The translations under genes were made by a program, and so were the position numbers. A DNA stretch of 64,000 nt from Faucicola mancuniensis. Lineage in GTDB: Bacteria > Pseudomonadota > Gammaproteobacteria > Pseudomonadales > Moraxellaceae. The notes beneath the pieces are model-generated. The model was not told the origin of the DNA. It did not search any database and saw only the letters and a list, made by a program, of their open reading frames with translations. Positions 45,666 through 54,544 of this stretch are shown in pieces (the stretch's first letter is position 1; each line of letters starts with the position of its first letter). Location: positions 1,860,001 through 1,924,000 of the forward strand of contig NZ_CP171363.1 of NCBI RefSeq assembly GCF_046523945.1, written 5' to 3'.

Positions 45666-45917
45666 ATGCTCACGTTATTTTCACAATTGACCGACTTAGG
45701 CATTACCCAATTTGCTCTGTTTTTAAGCTCGGCTATCGTGTTTATCCTAACGCCCGCTATAGACACAGTTTTTGTCATTAACACCACCTTGTCGCAAGGC
45801 AAAAAAGCAGGTATTTTGTCGGTGCTTGGCGTGGCGACAGGCGTTTTGATGCATACATTTTTTGCGTCTATGGGGCTTGTCATGATTTTGGGTGTAAAAG
45901 TCGCCATGTCAAAATGA
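45666..45917 (+). pseudogene. Truncated LysE/RhtB family exporter
   Basis: An 83-residue frame matching only the N-terminal 40% of LysE/RhtB amino-acid exporters (about 205 residues): FLSSAIVFILTPAIDTVFVI, then LSQGKKAGILSVLGVATGVL and HTFFASMGLVMI. It stops soon after (GVKVAMSK) and the rest of the family fold is missing. It has a ribosome site (AAGGAAAAA) and begins close to the palindromic repeat. It is most likely a fragment left by a rearrangement inside the efe cluster. Confidence 0.8.
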
Positions 45918-45928
45918 GAAAGTAAGTT

Positions 45929-47710
45929 ATGGAAAAAATAAAATCTTTAATTATCAATGGTTTATTTGTTGGTACGATGTTTGCAAGTTTGCCAACATTT
46001 GCCGATACCAATAATACCGCAAGTGCAACCGCTCAAACGGCTAGTACGCAAGCAGTCAGCACGCAAAAGGTGAATTTTAGCCCGATTTTTATTGGCTTAT
46101 CAGACGTAATGGGTGCGGTAAAAGCAAGCGACAGCGAAAAATCGAAAAATTTGTTAAATAATGTTTATCAAGATTATCAACAATTAACGTTAAAGCCAAG
46201 CGAAGATGACACGTTAAAAAAACAAGTGGAAACCGCTTTTCAAACGGCGTTAGCCAATCCGACAAGTGAAAATTTGTCCGCTTTATCAACGGATTTGTAC
46301 GCTTTTGAAAAAGAGCAAAATCCTGTGGATTACACCGCAAAACGCAAGGTTTTTGCCAAAAAAATCGTCCCTGCGTATGATAAATTTGAACAAGTTTTGC
46401 AAATGGCAAACCCAAATAATGTTGAAGAACTTCGCACCGCTTACAACGAATTTAACAAAACTTGGCTCGCCCACGAGCGTGTCGTGCGTAACACAAGCAT
46501 GGGGCATTACGGCAAAATTGAAACGGCAATGGCGTTAATACGTGTGGCGATTGAAACCACGCCGTTAAACGTGGAGCAAATAAAAACGCAATCAGTGGCG
46601 TTAAAACAGGCGATTGACAGCTACAACACAGGCGAAACGGTGGCGGTGGCAAAGGTAGAAGGGGCGACTTTGGCGGGCGGAATTGCTCTGTTAAAAGACG
46701 GCTTGGATGCTTTTAAAACAGGAGACAACGCCACAGGGCAAGCCAAATTGGGTGAATTTATCGCCATGTGGACGAGCATTGAGGGCGATGTTTCTACCAG
46801 AAATCCACAATTGTACAGCAAAGTGGAGAGCCAAATTCCGATTATCATGGCGACAGGGAGCAAGCCTGAACAACAAGCAAATTTGCAAACAATTATTGAT
46901 GAATTAGCCAAAATCAACCCAACCGCTCAATATACAGCGATTGATTCTATGCTGATTTTACTGCGTGAGGGCTTGGAGGCGTTGCTGATTGTCATGGCAC
47001 TTATCACGGCATTAAACGTGGCAAAACAAACTCGTGGCAAAAAATACGTTTATCTGGGTGTATTGACAGGCTTGCTTGCGAGTGTGGCAGGGGCGATTGC
47101 CTTGCAACAGCTATTCCCTGCGATGACATCAGGGGCGAACCGTGAAATGCTTGAGGGCGTAGTCGGTATCGTGGCGGTGGTGATGATGATAGGCATTGGG
47201 GCGTGGCTACATAGCAAATCATCGGTGAAAAGCTGGAATGCCTACATCAAAAAACACATGGGCGAGGCGATGACGACAGGCAGTTTTATCAGTCTGTTTG
47301 GCTTGGCTTTTGTGTCTGTATTTCGTGAAGGGGCGGAGACGATTTTGTTTTATGTCGGTATTTTGCCAAACATTAGTATGGCAAATTTCTTGCTCGGCAT
47401 TGGCATGGCGTTGGCATTGCTTGCGGTGGTGGCGTTTATTATGTTAAAAACGTCTGTAAAATTGCCGATTCCGCTATTGTTCAAGATTTTGACATGGATT
47501 ATTTATTTCTTAGGCTTTAAGATTTTGGGCGTGAGTTTGTCCGCCTTGCAATTGACCAATCATTTAAGCCGTACGGTCATTCCAAGTTTGCCTGCGATTG
47601 AGTGGGCGGGTTTTTATCCGACGGTGCAGACGATTTCGGCACAAGTGGTGTATTTGCTGGTCGTTGTCGCTATGATTGTGTGGAGTAAAAAGCAGGAAAA
47701 GTTAGTGTAA
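45929..47710 (+). CDS. efeU: FTR1 family iron permease (EfeU-like) with large periplasmic domain
   Basis: A 593-residue protein: signal peptide (ends PTFADT), a helical periplasmic domain to about residue 335, then a seven-helix FTR1 permease. The two iron-binding REGxE motifs are at LLREGLEALLI (Arg346) and FREGAETILFY (Arg466). The periplasmic part appears to contain two related repeats, each with a W-x2-(H/I)-E-x2-V then Y-x-K-(I/V)-E pattern (about 172-200 and 280-312). It imports iron, with efeO and efeB as partners. The upstream lysE fragment is only 11 bp away. Confidence 0.92.
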   Translation: MEKIKSLIINGLFVGTMFASLPTFADTNNTASATAQTASTQAVSTQKVNFSPIFIGLSDVMGAVKASDSEKSKNLLNNVYQDYQQLTLKPSEDDTLKKQVETAFQTALANPTSENLSALSTDLYAFEKEQNPVDYTAKRKVFAKKIVPAYDKFEQVLQMANPNNVEELRTAYNEFNKTWLAHERVVRNTSMGHYGKIETAMALIRVAIETTPLNVEQIKTQSVALKQAIDSYNTGETVAVAKVEGATLAGGIALLKDGLDAFKTGDNATGQAKLGEFIAMWTSIEGDVSTRNPQLYSKVESQIPIIMATGSKPEQQANLQTIIDELAKINPTAQYTAIDSMLILLREGLEALLIVMALITALNVAKQTRGKKYVYLGVLTGLLASVAGAIALQQLFPAMTSGANREMLEGVVGIVAVVMMIGIGAWLHSKSSVKSWNAYIKKHMGEAMTTGSFISLFGLAFVSVFREGAETILFYVGILPNISMANFLLGIGMALALLAVVAFIMLKTSVKLPIPLLFKILTWIIYFLGFKILGVSLSALQLTNHLSRTVIPSLPAIEWAGFYPTVQTISAQVVYLLVVVAMIVWSKKQEKLV

Positions 47711-47738
47711 AATTATTTGTAAAAAAATAAAAAAACAC

Positions 47739-47766
47739 TTGCAAACTTCAAAAAAATCCGTATAAT
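47739..47766 (+). promoter_or_regulatory. Predicted promoter of tRNA-Lys
   Basis: -35 TTGCAA (47739-47744) and -10 TATAAT (47761-47766), 16 bp apart, placing the start only a few bases before the tRNA. Confidence 0.75.
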
Positions 47767-47777
47767 ATGCCGTCATT

Positions 47778-47853
47778 GGATCGTTAGCTCAGTTGGTAGA
47801 GCAGCGGACTTTTAATCCGTTGGTCCCGCGTTCGAGTCGCGGACGATCCACCA
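47778..47853 (+). tRNA. tRNA-Lys (anticodon TTT)
   Basis: A 76-base tRNA. The acceptor stem GGATCGT pairs with ACGATCC, the D arm is GCTCAGTTGGTAGAGC, the anticodon loop is CTTTTAA with anticodon TTT, the T arm is GCGTTCGAGTCGC-like, and CCA is encoded. Confidence 0.97.
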
Positions 47854-47858
47854 TACAC

Positions 47859-47891
47859 AAAAAGTCCTTTATTTTAATAAAGGGCTTTTTT
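47859..47891 (+). terminator. Terminator after tRNA-Lys
   Basis: AAAGTCCTTTA paired with TAAAGGGCTTT (one G-U) and a T6 tail. Confidence 0.8.
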
Positions 47892-47910
47892 ATGTTAAAA
47901 AACTTTTACA

Positions 47911-47944
47911 AAAAAAACCGAATTTAGCAACATTCGGTTTTTTT
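47911..47944. terminator. Symmetrical terminator before the WG-repeat gene end
   Basis: AAAAAACCGAAT and its complement ATTCGGTTTTTT around an 8-base loop; works on the minus strand for the WG-repeat gene and possibly on plus. Confidence 0.75.
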
Positions 47945-47963
47945 GATAAGAGCAACTCAAAAA

Positions 47964-48839
47964 TCAATCATCAACTTTTTTGCCTTGCTTGTTGATATAA
48001 AAATAATCATCGCCAATTGCCACTTCTGCTTTACCATCTTCAAAAGTATCAGCGTCATCATATTTTAATGGAATAACAACTTTACCGTTTTTATTGACAA
48101 AGCCGTATTTGTAAATGTCGTTATCATTTTCATCCTGACCTGTGATTTTGCCAACAATTGCCAAATCGCCTTCAAAATACTCGGCATAGTCATAAATAAA
48201 CGGTACAATGGTTTTGTTTTTGGTGTCAATCATGCCATATTTGCCATTTTTTTTGGCAGGAATGATTTTGTCATCATAAAACCATTTGGCGGTTTCTTCA
48301 TAATCAAATGGAATGACGGTTTTGTTATTTTTGTCAATAAAGCCGTATTTGCCATCTTTGGCGACTGATGCCAAGCCTTCGCTAAAACCGAACGCATCAT
48401 CGTATTGTGGCTCAATGGCAAATTTGCCAGTCGGTGCAAGATAGCCCCATTTTCCATTTTTTTTGGCAACGGCGTAACCTTCGCTAAAGGCATGATTTTC
48501 ATCGTTGTCGGACACATCAAAAGCGATTTTGCCATCAGGTTTGATAAAATAGGTTTTGTCGCCTTTTTTGACCAAGCCAAAACCTTCGGCAAAGGCATAT
48601 GCTTCGTTATAGACGGTAGGGATGACCAATTTGCCTTTTTTATCAACATAGCCATAACGCACTTTTTCAGAGTCCTCATTGTCTTTGTATACTACAGATA
48701 AGCCGTCTTCAAATTCGCAATCATAGTCAAATTCAATGTCTTTTGGCAGGTTATAGCCGTTTTCTAATTCGCAGGCGAATGCCGAGCCGATACTGGCTGA
48801 TAGGACGATACTGCTTAACAAAATTTTGGAAAATTTCAT
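47964..48839 (-). CDS. Secreted WG-repeat protein
   Basis: A 291-residue exported protein with a Sec signal peptide (ends GSAFA) and about seven WG/KWG-type repeats with the pattern G-(Y/F/L)-(V/I/A)-(D/N)-K-x-G-K-x-(V/A)-I-x-x-x-Y-(D/N) (for example GKWGYLAPTGKFAIEPQYDD and GKYGFIDKNNKTVIPFDYEE). Such repeats form beta-propeller-like structures; function unknown. It is a stand-alone gene, next to tRNA-Lys, with an AAGGATATT site before the start. Confidence 0.88.
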   Translation of the reverse strand: MKFSKILLSSIVLSASIGSAFACELENGYNLPKDIEFDYDCEFEDGLSVVYKDNEDSEKVRYGYVDKKGKLVIPTVYNEAYAFAEGFGLVKKGDKTYFIKPDGKIAFDVSDNDENHAFSEGYAVAKKNGKWGYLAPTGKFAIEPQYDDAFGFSEGLASVAKDGKYGFIDKNNKTVIPFDYEETAKWFYDDKIIPAKKNGKYGMIDTKNKTIVPFIYDYAEYFEGDLAIVGKITGQDENDNDIYKYGFVNKNGKVVIPLKYDDADTFEDGKAEVAIGDDYFYINKQGKKVDD

Positions 48840-48913
48840 GTAATATCCTTACAATTATTGGTAAAAACAAGGCTTTAAAATAAGCGAATTTTTGTCAATT
48901 GTCAAGCAAATTG

Positions 48914-49279
48914 TTAAGCTGTTTGTGATTGTTGTCTCCACAAGCCTTCCAGATTATAAAATTCACGAGCCTGTGGCATCATTACATGAACGACCACCGC
49001 CCCCAAATCAATCAACACCCAATCAGACGTGCCTTGACCTTCCACACCGATTGGCAAAAACCCTGCTTGTTTTGCTTCAAAGGCGACATTGTCGGCAACG
49101 GCTTTTAGATGACGGTTTGACGTGCCTTCGGCAATGACAATGCGTTCCATGATATCGCTTAATTCGGCAACATCAAGTACGGTGATGTTTTTGGCTTTCA
49201 TGTCTTCAAGGGCATTATTTACAGTTTCTAAACATTTTGTTAATTGTTCATCATCAAAAATAGGACGAGTTATCGTCAT
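48914..49279 (-). CDS. rsfS: Ribosomal silencing factor RsfS (Iojap)
   Basis: A 121-residue protein that binds L14 on the 50S subunit and blocks subunit joining in starvation. Family residues: LEDMKAKNITVLDVAELSDI, VIAEGTSNRHLKAVADNV, GVEGQGTSDWVLIDLGAVVV and HVMMPQAREFYNLEGLW. The ATG at 49279 is used with AGGAA upstream; the frame extends further but that part is not family-like. nadD, the common partner, is not adjacent. Confidence 0.93.
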   Translation of the reverse strand: MTITRPIFDDEQLTKCLETVNNALEDMKAKNITVLDVAELSDIMERIVIAEGTSNRHLKAVADNVAFEAKQAGFLPIGVEGQGTSDWVLIDLGAVVVHVMMPQAREFYNLEGLWRQQSQTA

Positions 49280-49319
49280 AATATAAATTCCTATTGTGTT
49301 AATAAAAAAGAAAAATTTG

Positions 49320-50159
49320 TTAAATATCTGAATTATCAGAAGTTTTTGGATTTTGTTCCGCATTGACCGTTTCGGCAAGTGAACGATTTTTGACAAAAAT
49401 TACTTTATGATTGTTATCATTTGGATAACGTTCTTGCAGTTCAAAATAACGGGGATAGGCTCGCAAAAAGTCGCTAAATTTGTTAAAGTTAAATAGCCTT
49501 GCATCAAAGTCAGGTTCAACTTTTAAAATATAATTTTTAACAGGGGCGATATTTGCCCAACCTTGGTCGTCCGCCATGCTCGCAATCGCCACACGTACCA
49601 GCGTTACCGCCACGTCAATGGGTTTCATTTGGTTTGAACCGCCAAATAACATATCGGCAGAATCATAAAAATCCACCGATTCGGCATTTTTTGTGTCTTC
49701 AAAAAATTCCAAATAAGTAAAGCGGTCGCAGGCTTGTACAAAGGGTTTTGGCGTGTTGCTCCGCCCAAATCCGTACACGAGTAAACCTTGCTCACGAATA
49801 CGCTGGGCAAGCCTTGTAAAATCGCTGTCCGATGATACCAAACAAAAGCCGTCAAATCGCCCTGTATAAAGCAAGTCCATCGCATCAATGATAAGGCTTG
49901 CATCGGTGGCATTTTTGCCTGTGGTGTAGTTAAACTGCTGAATCGGCTGAATAGAGTGGCTAAGCAGTACGTTTTTCCAACTGTTTAACTGCGGACGAGT
50001 CCAATCGCCATACGCACGGCGAACACTGGCCTTGCCAAGCGTTGCAATCTCAGAAAGCAGTTTGTCAAGATGGGTAACAGACGCATTGTCTGCGTCAATC
50101 AGTACCGCAAGTTGTGCTTCTTTACCGTGAAATGTATTTAAATTGATGGGTGCTAACAT
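49320..50159 (-). CDS. NYN domain ribonuclease-like protein with OST-HTH/LOTUS domain
   Basis: A 279-residue protein with an N-terminal NYN (PIN-like) domain (about 14-155) whose acidic residues are visible in LAVLIDADNAS, ATDASLIIDAMDLLY and CLVSSDSDFTRLAQ, and a C-terminal OST-HTH/LOTUS-like domain (about 180-262). The LabA/DUF88 group is proposed to cleave or process RNA. It ends 40 bp before the rsfS start on the same strand, suggesting co-transcription with this ribosome-associated gene. Confidence 0.85.
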   Translation of the reverse strand: MLAPINLNTFHGKEAQLAVLIDADNASVTHLDKLLSEIATLGKASVRRAYGDWTRPQLNSWKNVLLSHSIQPIQQFNYTTGKNATDASLIIDAMDLLYTGRFDGFCLVSSDSDFTRLAQRIREQGLLVYGFGRSNTPKPFVQACDRFTYLEFFEDTKNAESVDFYDSADMLFGGSNQMKPIDVAVTLVRVAIASMADDQGWANIAPVKNYILKVEPDFDARLFNFNKFSDFLRAYPRYFELQERYPNDNNHKVIFVKNRSLAETVNAEQNPKTSDNSDI

Positions 50160-50362
50160 TTAATATCCAGTCGTTTTAACGGTCAATCACCGCAAAATAT
50201 GGGTGTATTTTAGCACAAAATCATGATATTAGTTTGATATTTTTTTAAGTTTTATTGAATGTTTATTTGTTAAAAATCTGTGAATTTGCTTTTTTTAAGT
50301 CCTTTATTTATAATCATTTTTTTATTTCATACAACGTCAAAAAGCGATTTTTCAGAGTTAAA

Positions 50363-51583
50363 ATGTCAAATCATCAACCAACCATCAACCCTCAAAACCA
50401 ACATCAGACAAGCGACAATCCCAGTTTTTTGTTAAAACTCACCATCGGGCTGATTGGTTCGTTTGCGTTTTTGCAAGTGTATTCTATCCAAGCGATTTTA
50501 CCGATTATCATGCAAGATTTTTTGGCAAGTGAAACCCAAGCAGGCATGACCGTTGGGGCAACCGTGCTTGCGATTGCCATCATTTCGCCGTTTATGGGTA
50601 TGTTGTCTGATGCGATTGGGCGAAAAAATGTGATTTTGGCAGGTCTTGTGGCGTTGGGCGTGCCGACTGTGTTGTTGGGATTTGCCCAAAATTTGACGAC
50701 TTTGACATTTTTTCGGTTTTTGCAAGGGCTTGCTGTGCCTGCGATTACGGTGGTGTTGATTGCGTATGTGGGTGAAGAGTTTCGTGGTAAAACTGTTGCC
50801 AAACTAATGTCTTTTTATGTGTCAGGAACGGTACTTGGCGGTTTTATGGGACGGTTTTTGATGGGGCATTTTGAGCCGTGGATTGGCTGGCGAGCGGGCT
50901 ATTGGGTGATGGGGGCATTGACCTTGATTGGGGCGACTTTGGTGTGGTGGCAATTGCCAAAATCCAAAAATTTTATTGCCAATCCCAATTTTTCGTCATC
51001 TATCGCCATATTAAAGCAACACGCCAAAAATCGCTATGTGGTAACGGCGTGTTTACTCGGCTTTTGTGTGCTATTTTCGTTGGTCGGCTGTTTTACCTTT
51101 ATCAATTTGCATTTATCCGAATCACCTTATCAATTAAGCAGTGCAGGCTTGGCAAACATTTTTTCGGTATATCTAATCGGTATGGTTATAACACCGATTG
51201 CCAGTAATTTGATTGCCCAATTTGGGGCGGCTCGCATGGTGCGAGTGGCGATTGTTTTGTCTATGATTGGCGTGTTAATTACGCTATCTGCACCGCTGTG
51301 GCTGATTGTGGTTGGCTTGACGGTGATGTCCAGTGGCGTATTTATCACCCAATCGGCGACCATCACTTATATCGCTGTCAATGTTAAACAAGGGCGTTCG
51401 CTTGCGTCTGGACTGTATTATATGTTTTATTATTTGGGCGGAACGGTCGGTGCGTGGGTGTGCGGACTGGCGTATATGCAAGGAAAATGGAAAACAACAG
51501 TTTGGACTTTGCTGATTTTGCAAATTTTGGCACTTGCCATTGCGGTATTTGGTATGGTAAAAACCATCAAAAAATTAGGGTGA
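50363..51583 (+). CDS. MFS exporter, YnfM/Bcr-like
   Basis: A 406-residue 12-helix major facilitator with motif A GMLSDAIGRKNVILAG after helix 2 and a second-half repeat near NLIAQFGAARMVRVA. It resembles YnfM-type efflux proteins of the DHA group; substrate unknown. The ATG at 50363 (MSNHQP) is chosen; the upstream frame is aromatic-rich leader without a ribosome site. The stop codon overlaps the start of the structured RNA region. Confidence 0.85.
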   Translation: MSNHQPTINPQNQHQTSDNPSFLLKLTIGLIGSFAFLQVYSIQAILPIIMQDFLASETQAGMTVGATVLAIAIISPFMGMLSDAIGRKNVILAGLVALGVPTVLLGFAQNLTTLTFFRFLQGLAVPAITVVLIAYVGEEFRGKTVAKLMSFYVSGTVLGGFMGRFLMGHFEPWIGWRAGYWVMGALTLIGATLVWWQLPKSKNFIANPNFSSSIAILKQHAKNRYVVTACLLGFCVLFSLVGCFTFINLHLSESPYQLSSAGLANIFSVYLIGMVITPIASNLIAQFGAARMVRVAIVLSMIGVLITLSAPLWLIVVGLTVMSSGVFITQSATITYIAVNVKQGRSLASGLYYMFYYLGGTVGAWVCGLAYMQGKWKTTVWTLLILQILALAIAVFGMVKTIKKLG

Positions 51584-51776
51584 ACATACAGTCAATATCT
51601 GGTAGTGCAAGGTGCAGGTCTAAACGCTGTTATGCGGTTTAAAAAATAACAAGTGCGGAGCATGAATGGTAAAAAATAGCCCTGCTCACAGACCAGCAAT
51701 TGTAAATGTTTCCGATTTATTTTCAACCTCTCGGTGGACATGAGCCTACAAGGTCTGATATTCGCCCTGTATGTTC
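51582..51776 (-). ncRNA. Structured non-coding RNA candidate (possible 6S RNA)
   Basis: A 195-nt interval between genes is closed by a 10-bp helix (51582-51591 GAACATACAG with 51767-51776 CTGTATGTTC) and, after a small internal loop, a 6-bp helix (AATATC 51594-51599 with GATATT 51757-51762). Inner pairings can also be drawn. Size and long-range closing stem fit 6S RNA, which sequesters sigma-70 holoenzyme. Strand is uncertain because the stem is symmetrical; minus is favoured since its 5' arm reads GGCTCATGTCC followed by CCGAGAGG, similar to what I recall of gammaproteobacterial 6S, and a T6 run follows the 3' stem on that strand. Confidence 0.5.
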
Positions 51777-51799
51777 AAAAAAGGGCTATTTTTGTTAAA

Positions 51800-52258
51800 T
51801 TAATCTAACAAATCAACTTGCCAATTAGCGGATTGCAAATATACATTCACTTGGCGTAATTTTACCGAGATATCATCAGCTTGTTTTTGCAAACCGCTAA
51901 TATCAACGGCTTTTTGCCATTTAATTTCACGAAAGCTGTAACGGTCGCCTTCGGTTTTTGCGTTGTCAATCGCAGATTGTAGTAGGCGATGACGCTCAGT
52001 AAGCTCGTCACGCTCGTTTAATACGGTGAGCATGGTTTTGCCATTGTCCAAAACTACCACCGCATTGGTGCGGTGAATACGCCCAATCAACGCATATAAT
52101 TCGCCAATGATTTGGCTGGATTGGATTAACAGTTCTGTGGGATTTTCGCTTGGTTCATCGCCATCTTGGACTTTGACGTTTTCGCCAATGCGTTGTTTTA
52201 AACTGGCAAGTTTTTTTTGTAAATCGGCTCTTAGTAGTAAGGCTTCGGCAAGTTTCAT
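51800..52258 (-). CDS. DIP1984 family protein
   Basis: A 152-residue, strongly helical protein of the DIP1984/septicolysin-like family, recognised from MKLAEALLLRADLQKKLASL, then LIQSSQIIGELYALIGRIHRTN and the C-terminal LRQVNVYLQSANWQVDLL. It probably forms coiled-coil bundles; function unknown. It follows the AAA ATPase gene by 35 bp on the same strand. Confidence 0.85.
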   Translation of the reverse strand: MKLAEALLLRADLQKKLASLKQRIGENVKVQDGDEPSENPTELLIQSSQIIGELYALIGRIHRTNAVVVLDNGKTMLTVLNERDELTERHRLLQSAIDNAKTEGDRYSFREIKWQKAVDISGLQKQADDISVKLRQVNVYLQSANWQVDLLD

Positions 52259-52293
52259 TGTTTATCCTTTTTTAATGTTTTTTTAAATTTTAT

Positions 52294-53448
52294 TTACATA
52301 AACCCAAATTTTACTTTTTCGGCTTCTTTTTCTTTAAACGCCACGTTATCCATATTGGTAAGTTCAGCTAAAGAATGTGGTTTATCTACAATAATATCTT
52401 TATCAATAGATTTTAGATAAGCATTGGATTTTTCCACCGATAATTCTTTAAACTTATGTTCGGCAATCAAGCGACCTTTACGCAACAACGCACTGTCAAT
52501 TTTGGAAATATCTGAATTAAAGGTACAGATAAATTGACATTCTAACACATCAGATAACATACCGTCTGCAATATTTAAAATAGACGATACCACATCGGTG
52601 TTGGCGTTGTCAATGGTGCGTTCGGCGATGTAGTTTTCGCAGTCTTCTAGCACCAGTACCGAATTTTTGTTGTCCACCAATAACGACATAAATTCTGGAT
52701 TGGTTAAATACGCAATCATATTGGTCGGCACAAAGACAAATTTTTTGTTTGGCACTTGGCTGGTGAGCCATTTGATGTAGTTGGTTTTGCCAGAGCCTGC
52801 CACACCGTGTAGTAGTACCACGCCTTTGTGTTCGTTGGTTAAGCTGTCTTTGATATGTTGATGGACGTTGGCAAATTCGTCATCGTACATGGTTTCAATG
52901 TTGATGGGGTGCGGCTTGATACGGTGGGTTTTAAAGGTAAAACCGTGCGTTTCTTTTAACAAAATAGACACTTTGGCTTCGCTTGACACATATTTTTGCA
53001 AATATTCATCAAAAACATGACGTACGTTGTCTGGCGATTTTGGATTGGTGGATTCGTAATAGACGCTGACGACTTTTAACAAGCCTGATTCAAAAATATA
53101 TTCGTCATAGTCATTGGATAAATCTTCACTGGTTAATAAAAAAATCTCATATTTTGGGTGAAAAAAACAGGCTTCACGTTCGTAAAGCCGATTGTTTTTT
53201 TGTGAATAGGCAACGGTGTTAAAGTCGGTACAACGTTCAAAGTCTTTTAATTTTTCCTTTAAAATCACCATTTCGGCATCGCCAACATAAATCCCAGGAA
53301 ACAAATCGTCAAGCAAGGATTCAAAGGGGTTGTATTTGCTGTTATAGCGTTTGACATCATCAACTAATTCAATCGGATAGGGCGAATTGTTGCCATCTGA
53401 TGTCAAAATTTTGCGTGGGGTATAATATTTTGATTGTAAAATTTTCAT
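52294..53448 (-). CDS. AAA family ATPase with unique N-terminal domain
   Basis: A 384-residue protein. The N-terminal 200 residues do not match any family I know. The C-terminal part is a classical AAA module: Walker A GVAGSGKTNY (about 215-224), Walker B-like SVLVLEDCEN, sensor 1 FICTFNSDIS and the second region of homology ALLRKGRLI with arginine fingers. It ends KEKEAEKVKFGFM. Classical AAA modules with a specific N-domain usually act on a protein partner. The degV gene 15 bp upstream and the DIP1984 gene 35 bp downstream may be co-transcribed. Role not known. Confidence 0.82.
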   Translation of the reverse strand: MKILQSKYYTPRKILTSDGNNSPYPIELVDDVKRYNSKYNPFESLLDDLFPGIYVGDAEMVILKEKLKDFERCTDFNTVAYSQKNNRLYEREACFFHPKYEIFLLTSEDLSNDYDEYIFESGLLKVVSVYYESTNPKSPDNVRHVFDEYLQKYVSSEAKVSILLKETHGFTFKTHRIKPHPINIETMYDDEFANVHQHIKDSLTNEHKGVVLLHGVAGSGKTNYIKWLTSQVPNKKFVFVPTNMIAYLTNPEFMSLLVDNKNSVLVLEDCENYIAERTIDNANTDVVSSILNIADGMLSDVLECQFICTFNSDISKIDSALLRKGRLIAEHKFKELSVEKSNAYLKSIDKDIIVDKPHSLAELTNMDNVAFKEKEAEKVKFGFM

Positions 53449-53463
53449 AAATTTCCTAAAGGT

Positions 53464-54342
53464 TTAAGTTTTTAGGCGTTGCACGATTTCTGGCAAATCA
53501 CCATAAAATGAACCAATGCCAATGCACTTGTAGCCATGATTGGCAAGGGAAATGGTGGACACAGGAAATACAGGCAAATCTTTTAAGCCATATTCACGGT
53601 ATAATAATCGGGCATAATAGGTTGTTAAAAAGTCATGCCCACCGTCAGATAAATAAATATAAGCATCATTGCCTGCGGTTTCTAAAGTGATTTCCGCCAT
53701 TCTACGCAAGGTATTGTCCAGTTTTCGCACTTTTTCTTTGGCAACGATAAAACCTTTTTTATCAATTTCCATAATCGGCTTAATGTCAAATAAATTGGCA
53801 AAAAAACTGGCAGGTGCGGACAGTTTACCAGCTTTGGTAATATAAGTTAAGTCGCTTAAGGTAAATAAAAATGAGCTGTGGTCTCGGATATAGTCCAATC
53901 TGCGAGTGATTTCGGCAAAACTTTTTTCTTGCTTGAACCAACTGTCCGCTTCATAACTCATGGTGGCTTCGGTTAAGTTCAGATTTAATGTATCATAAAC
54001 AAAAATATTCATTTTACCATCAAAACGCTTACGGCAGGCTTGTACCATGTTATAAGTTTCGCTAAATTTTGATGACAATGTGCAAACAAACAAACTTTGA
54101 TAACCTTCATTATATAGACTTTCAAACATTTGCATAATTTCAGCTTCCGAAGGTGGCGAAGTTTTTGCCAAGGAGTTGGGCGATGTTTGCATGATTTGGG
54201 TAAGTTTAGTGGGATTGATATTTTTGCTGTCCAAAAAATCCACATTGTTAATTTTTACGTGCATGGGCAAAATGTGCATATGATGCGAAAATTTTAAATT
54301 TGCCAAACCTGAAGAAGATGTGCTGATAATAGCGTGTTTCAT
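53464..54342 (-). CDS. DegV family fatty-acid-binding protein
   Basis: A 292-residue DegV (EDD fold) protein: ISTSSSGLANLKFSHHMHIL at the start, the Thr/Ser ligand segment TSPPSEAEIMQMFESLYNEG, and the C-terminal HDFLTTYYARLLYREYGL. DegV/FakB proteins hold a fatty acid for a FakA kinase in Gram-positive bacteria; no fakA is visible here, and the common first-motif Asp (TDSxS) reads STSSS. It is the first gene of a minus-strand run with the AAA ATPase. Confidence 0.87.
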   Translation of the reverse strand: MKHAIISTSSSGLANLKFSHHMHILPMHVKINNVDFLDSKNINPTKLTQIMQTSPNSLAKTSPPSEAEIMQMFESLYNEGYQSLFVCTLSSKFSETYNMVQACRKRFDGKMNIFVYDTLNLNLTEATMSYEADSWFKQEKSFAEITRRLDYIRDHSSFLFTLSDLTYITKAGKLSAPASFFANLFDIKPIMEIDKKGFIVAKEKVRKLDNTLRRMAEITLETAGNDAYIYLSDGGHDFLTTYYARLLYREYGLKDLPVFPVSTISLANHGYKCIGIGSFYGDLPEIVQRLKT

Positions 54343-54544
54343 CGTGTACTACTCCTTAAAGAATAAAAAATCAACCACATAAAAATGTAAAAAAATCAAA
54401 GAATACAACAAGTTCTGTAGTTTAGCCAAAATCATAACACTATGCAATATATTTTATAGATATTTTATGACTGATGATTTTTCTTTATCGGACAAATAAA
54501 GGTTTATCATTGGTTAGATAATTGTTAAAATGGTGGGTTGTTTA

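Noticed and set aside
45929..47710. FTR1 gene as a fusion of EfeO and EfeU
   Set aside because: The periplasmic part lacks the HxxE-type imelysin motif seen in the separate EfeO here; a long N-domain is common in FTR1 proteins of Gram-negative bacteria.
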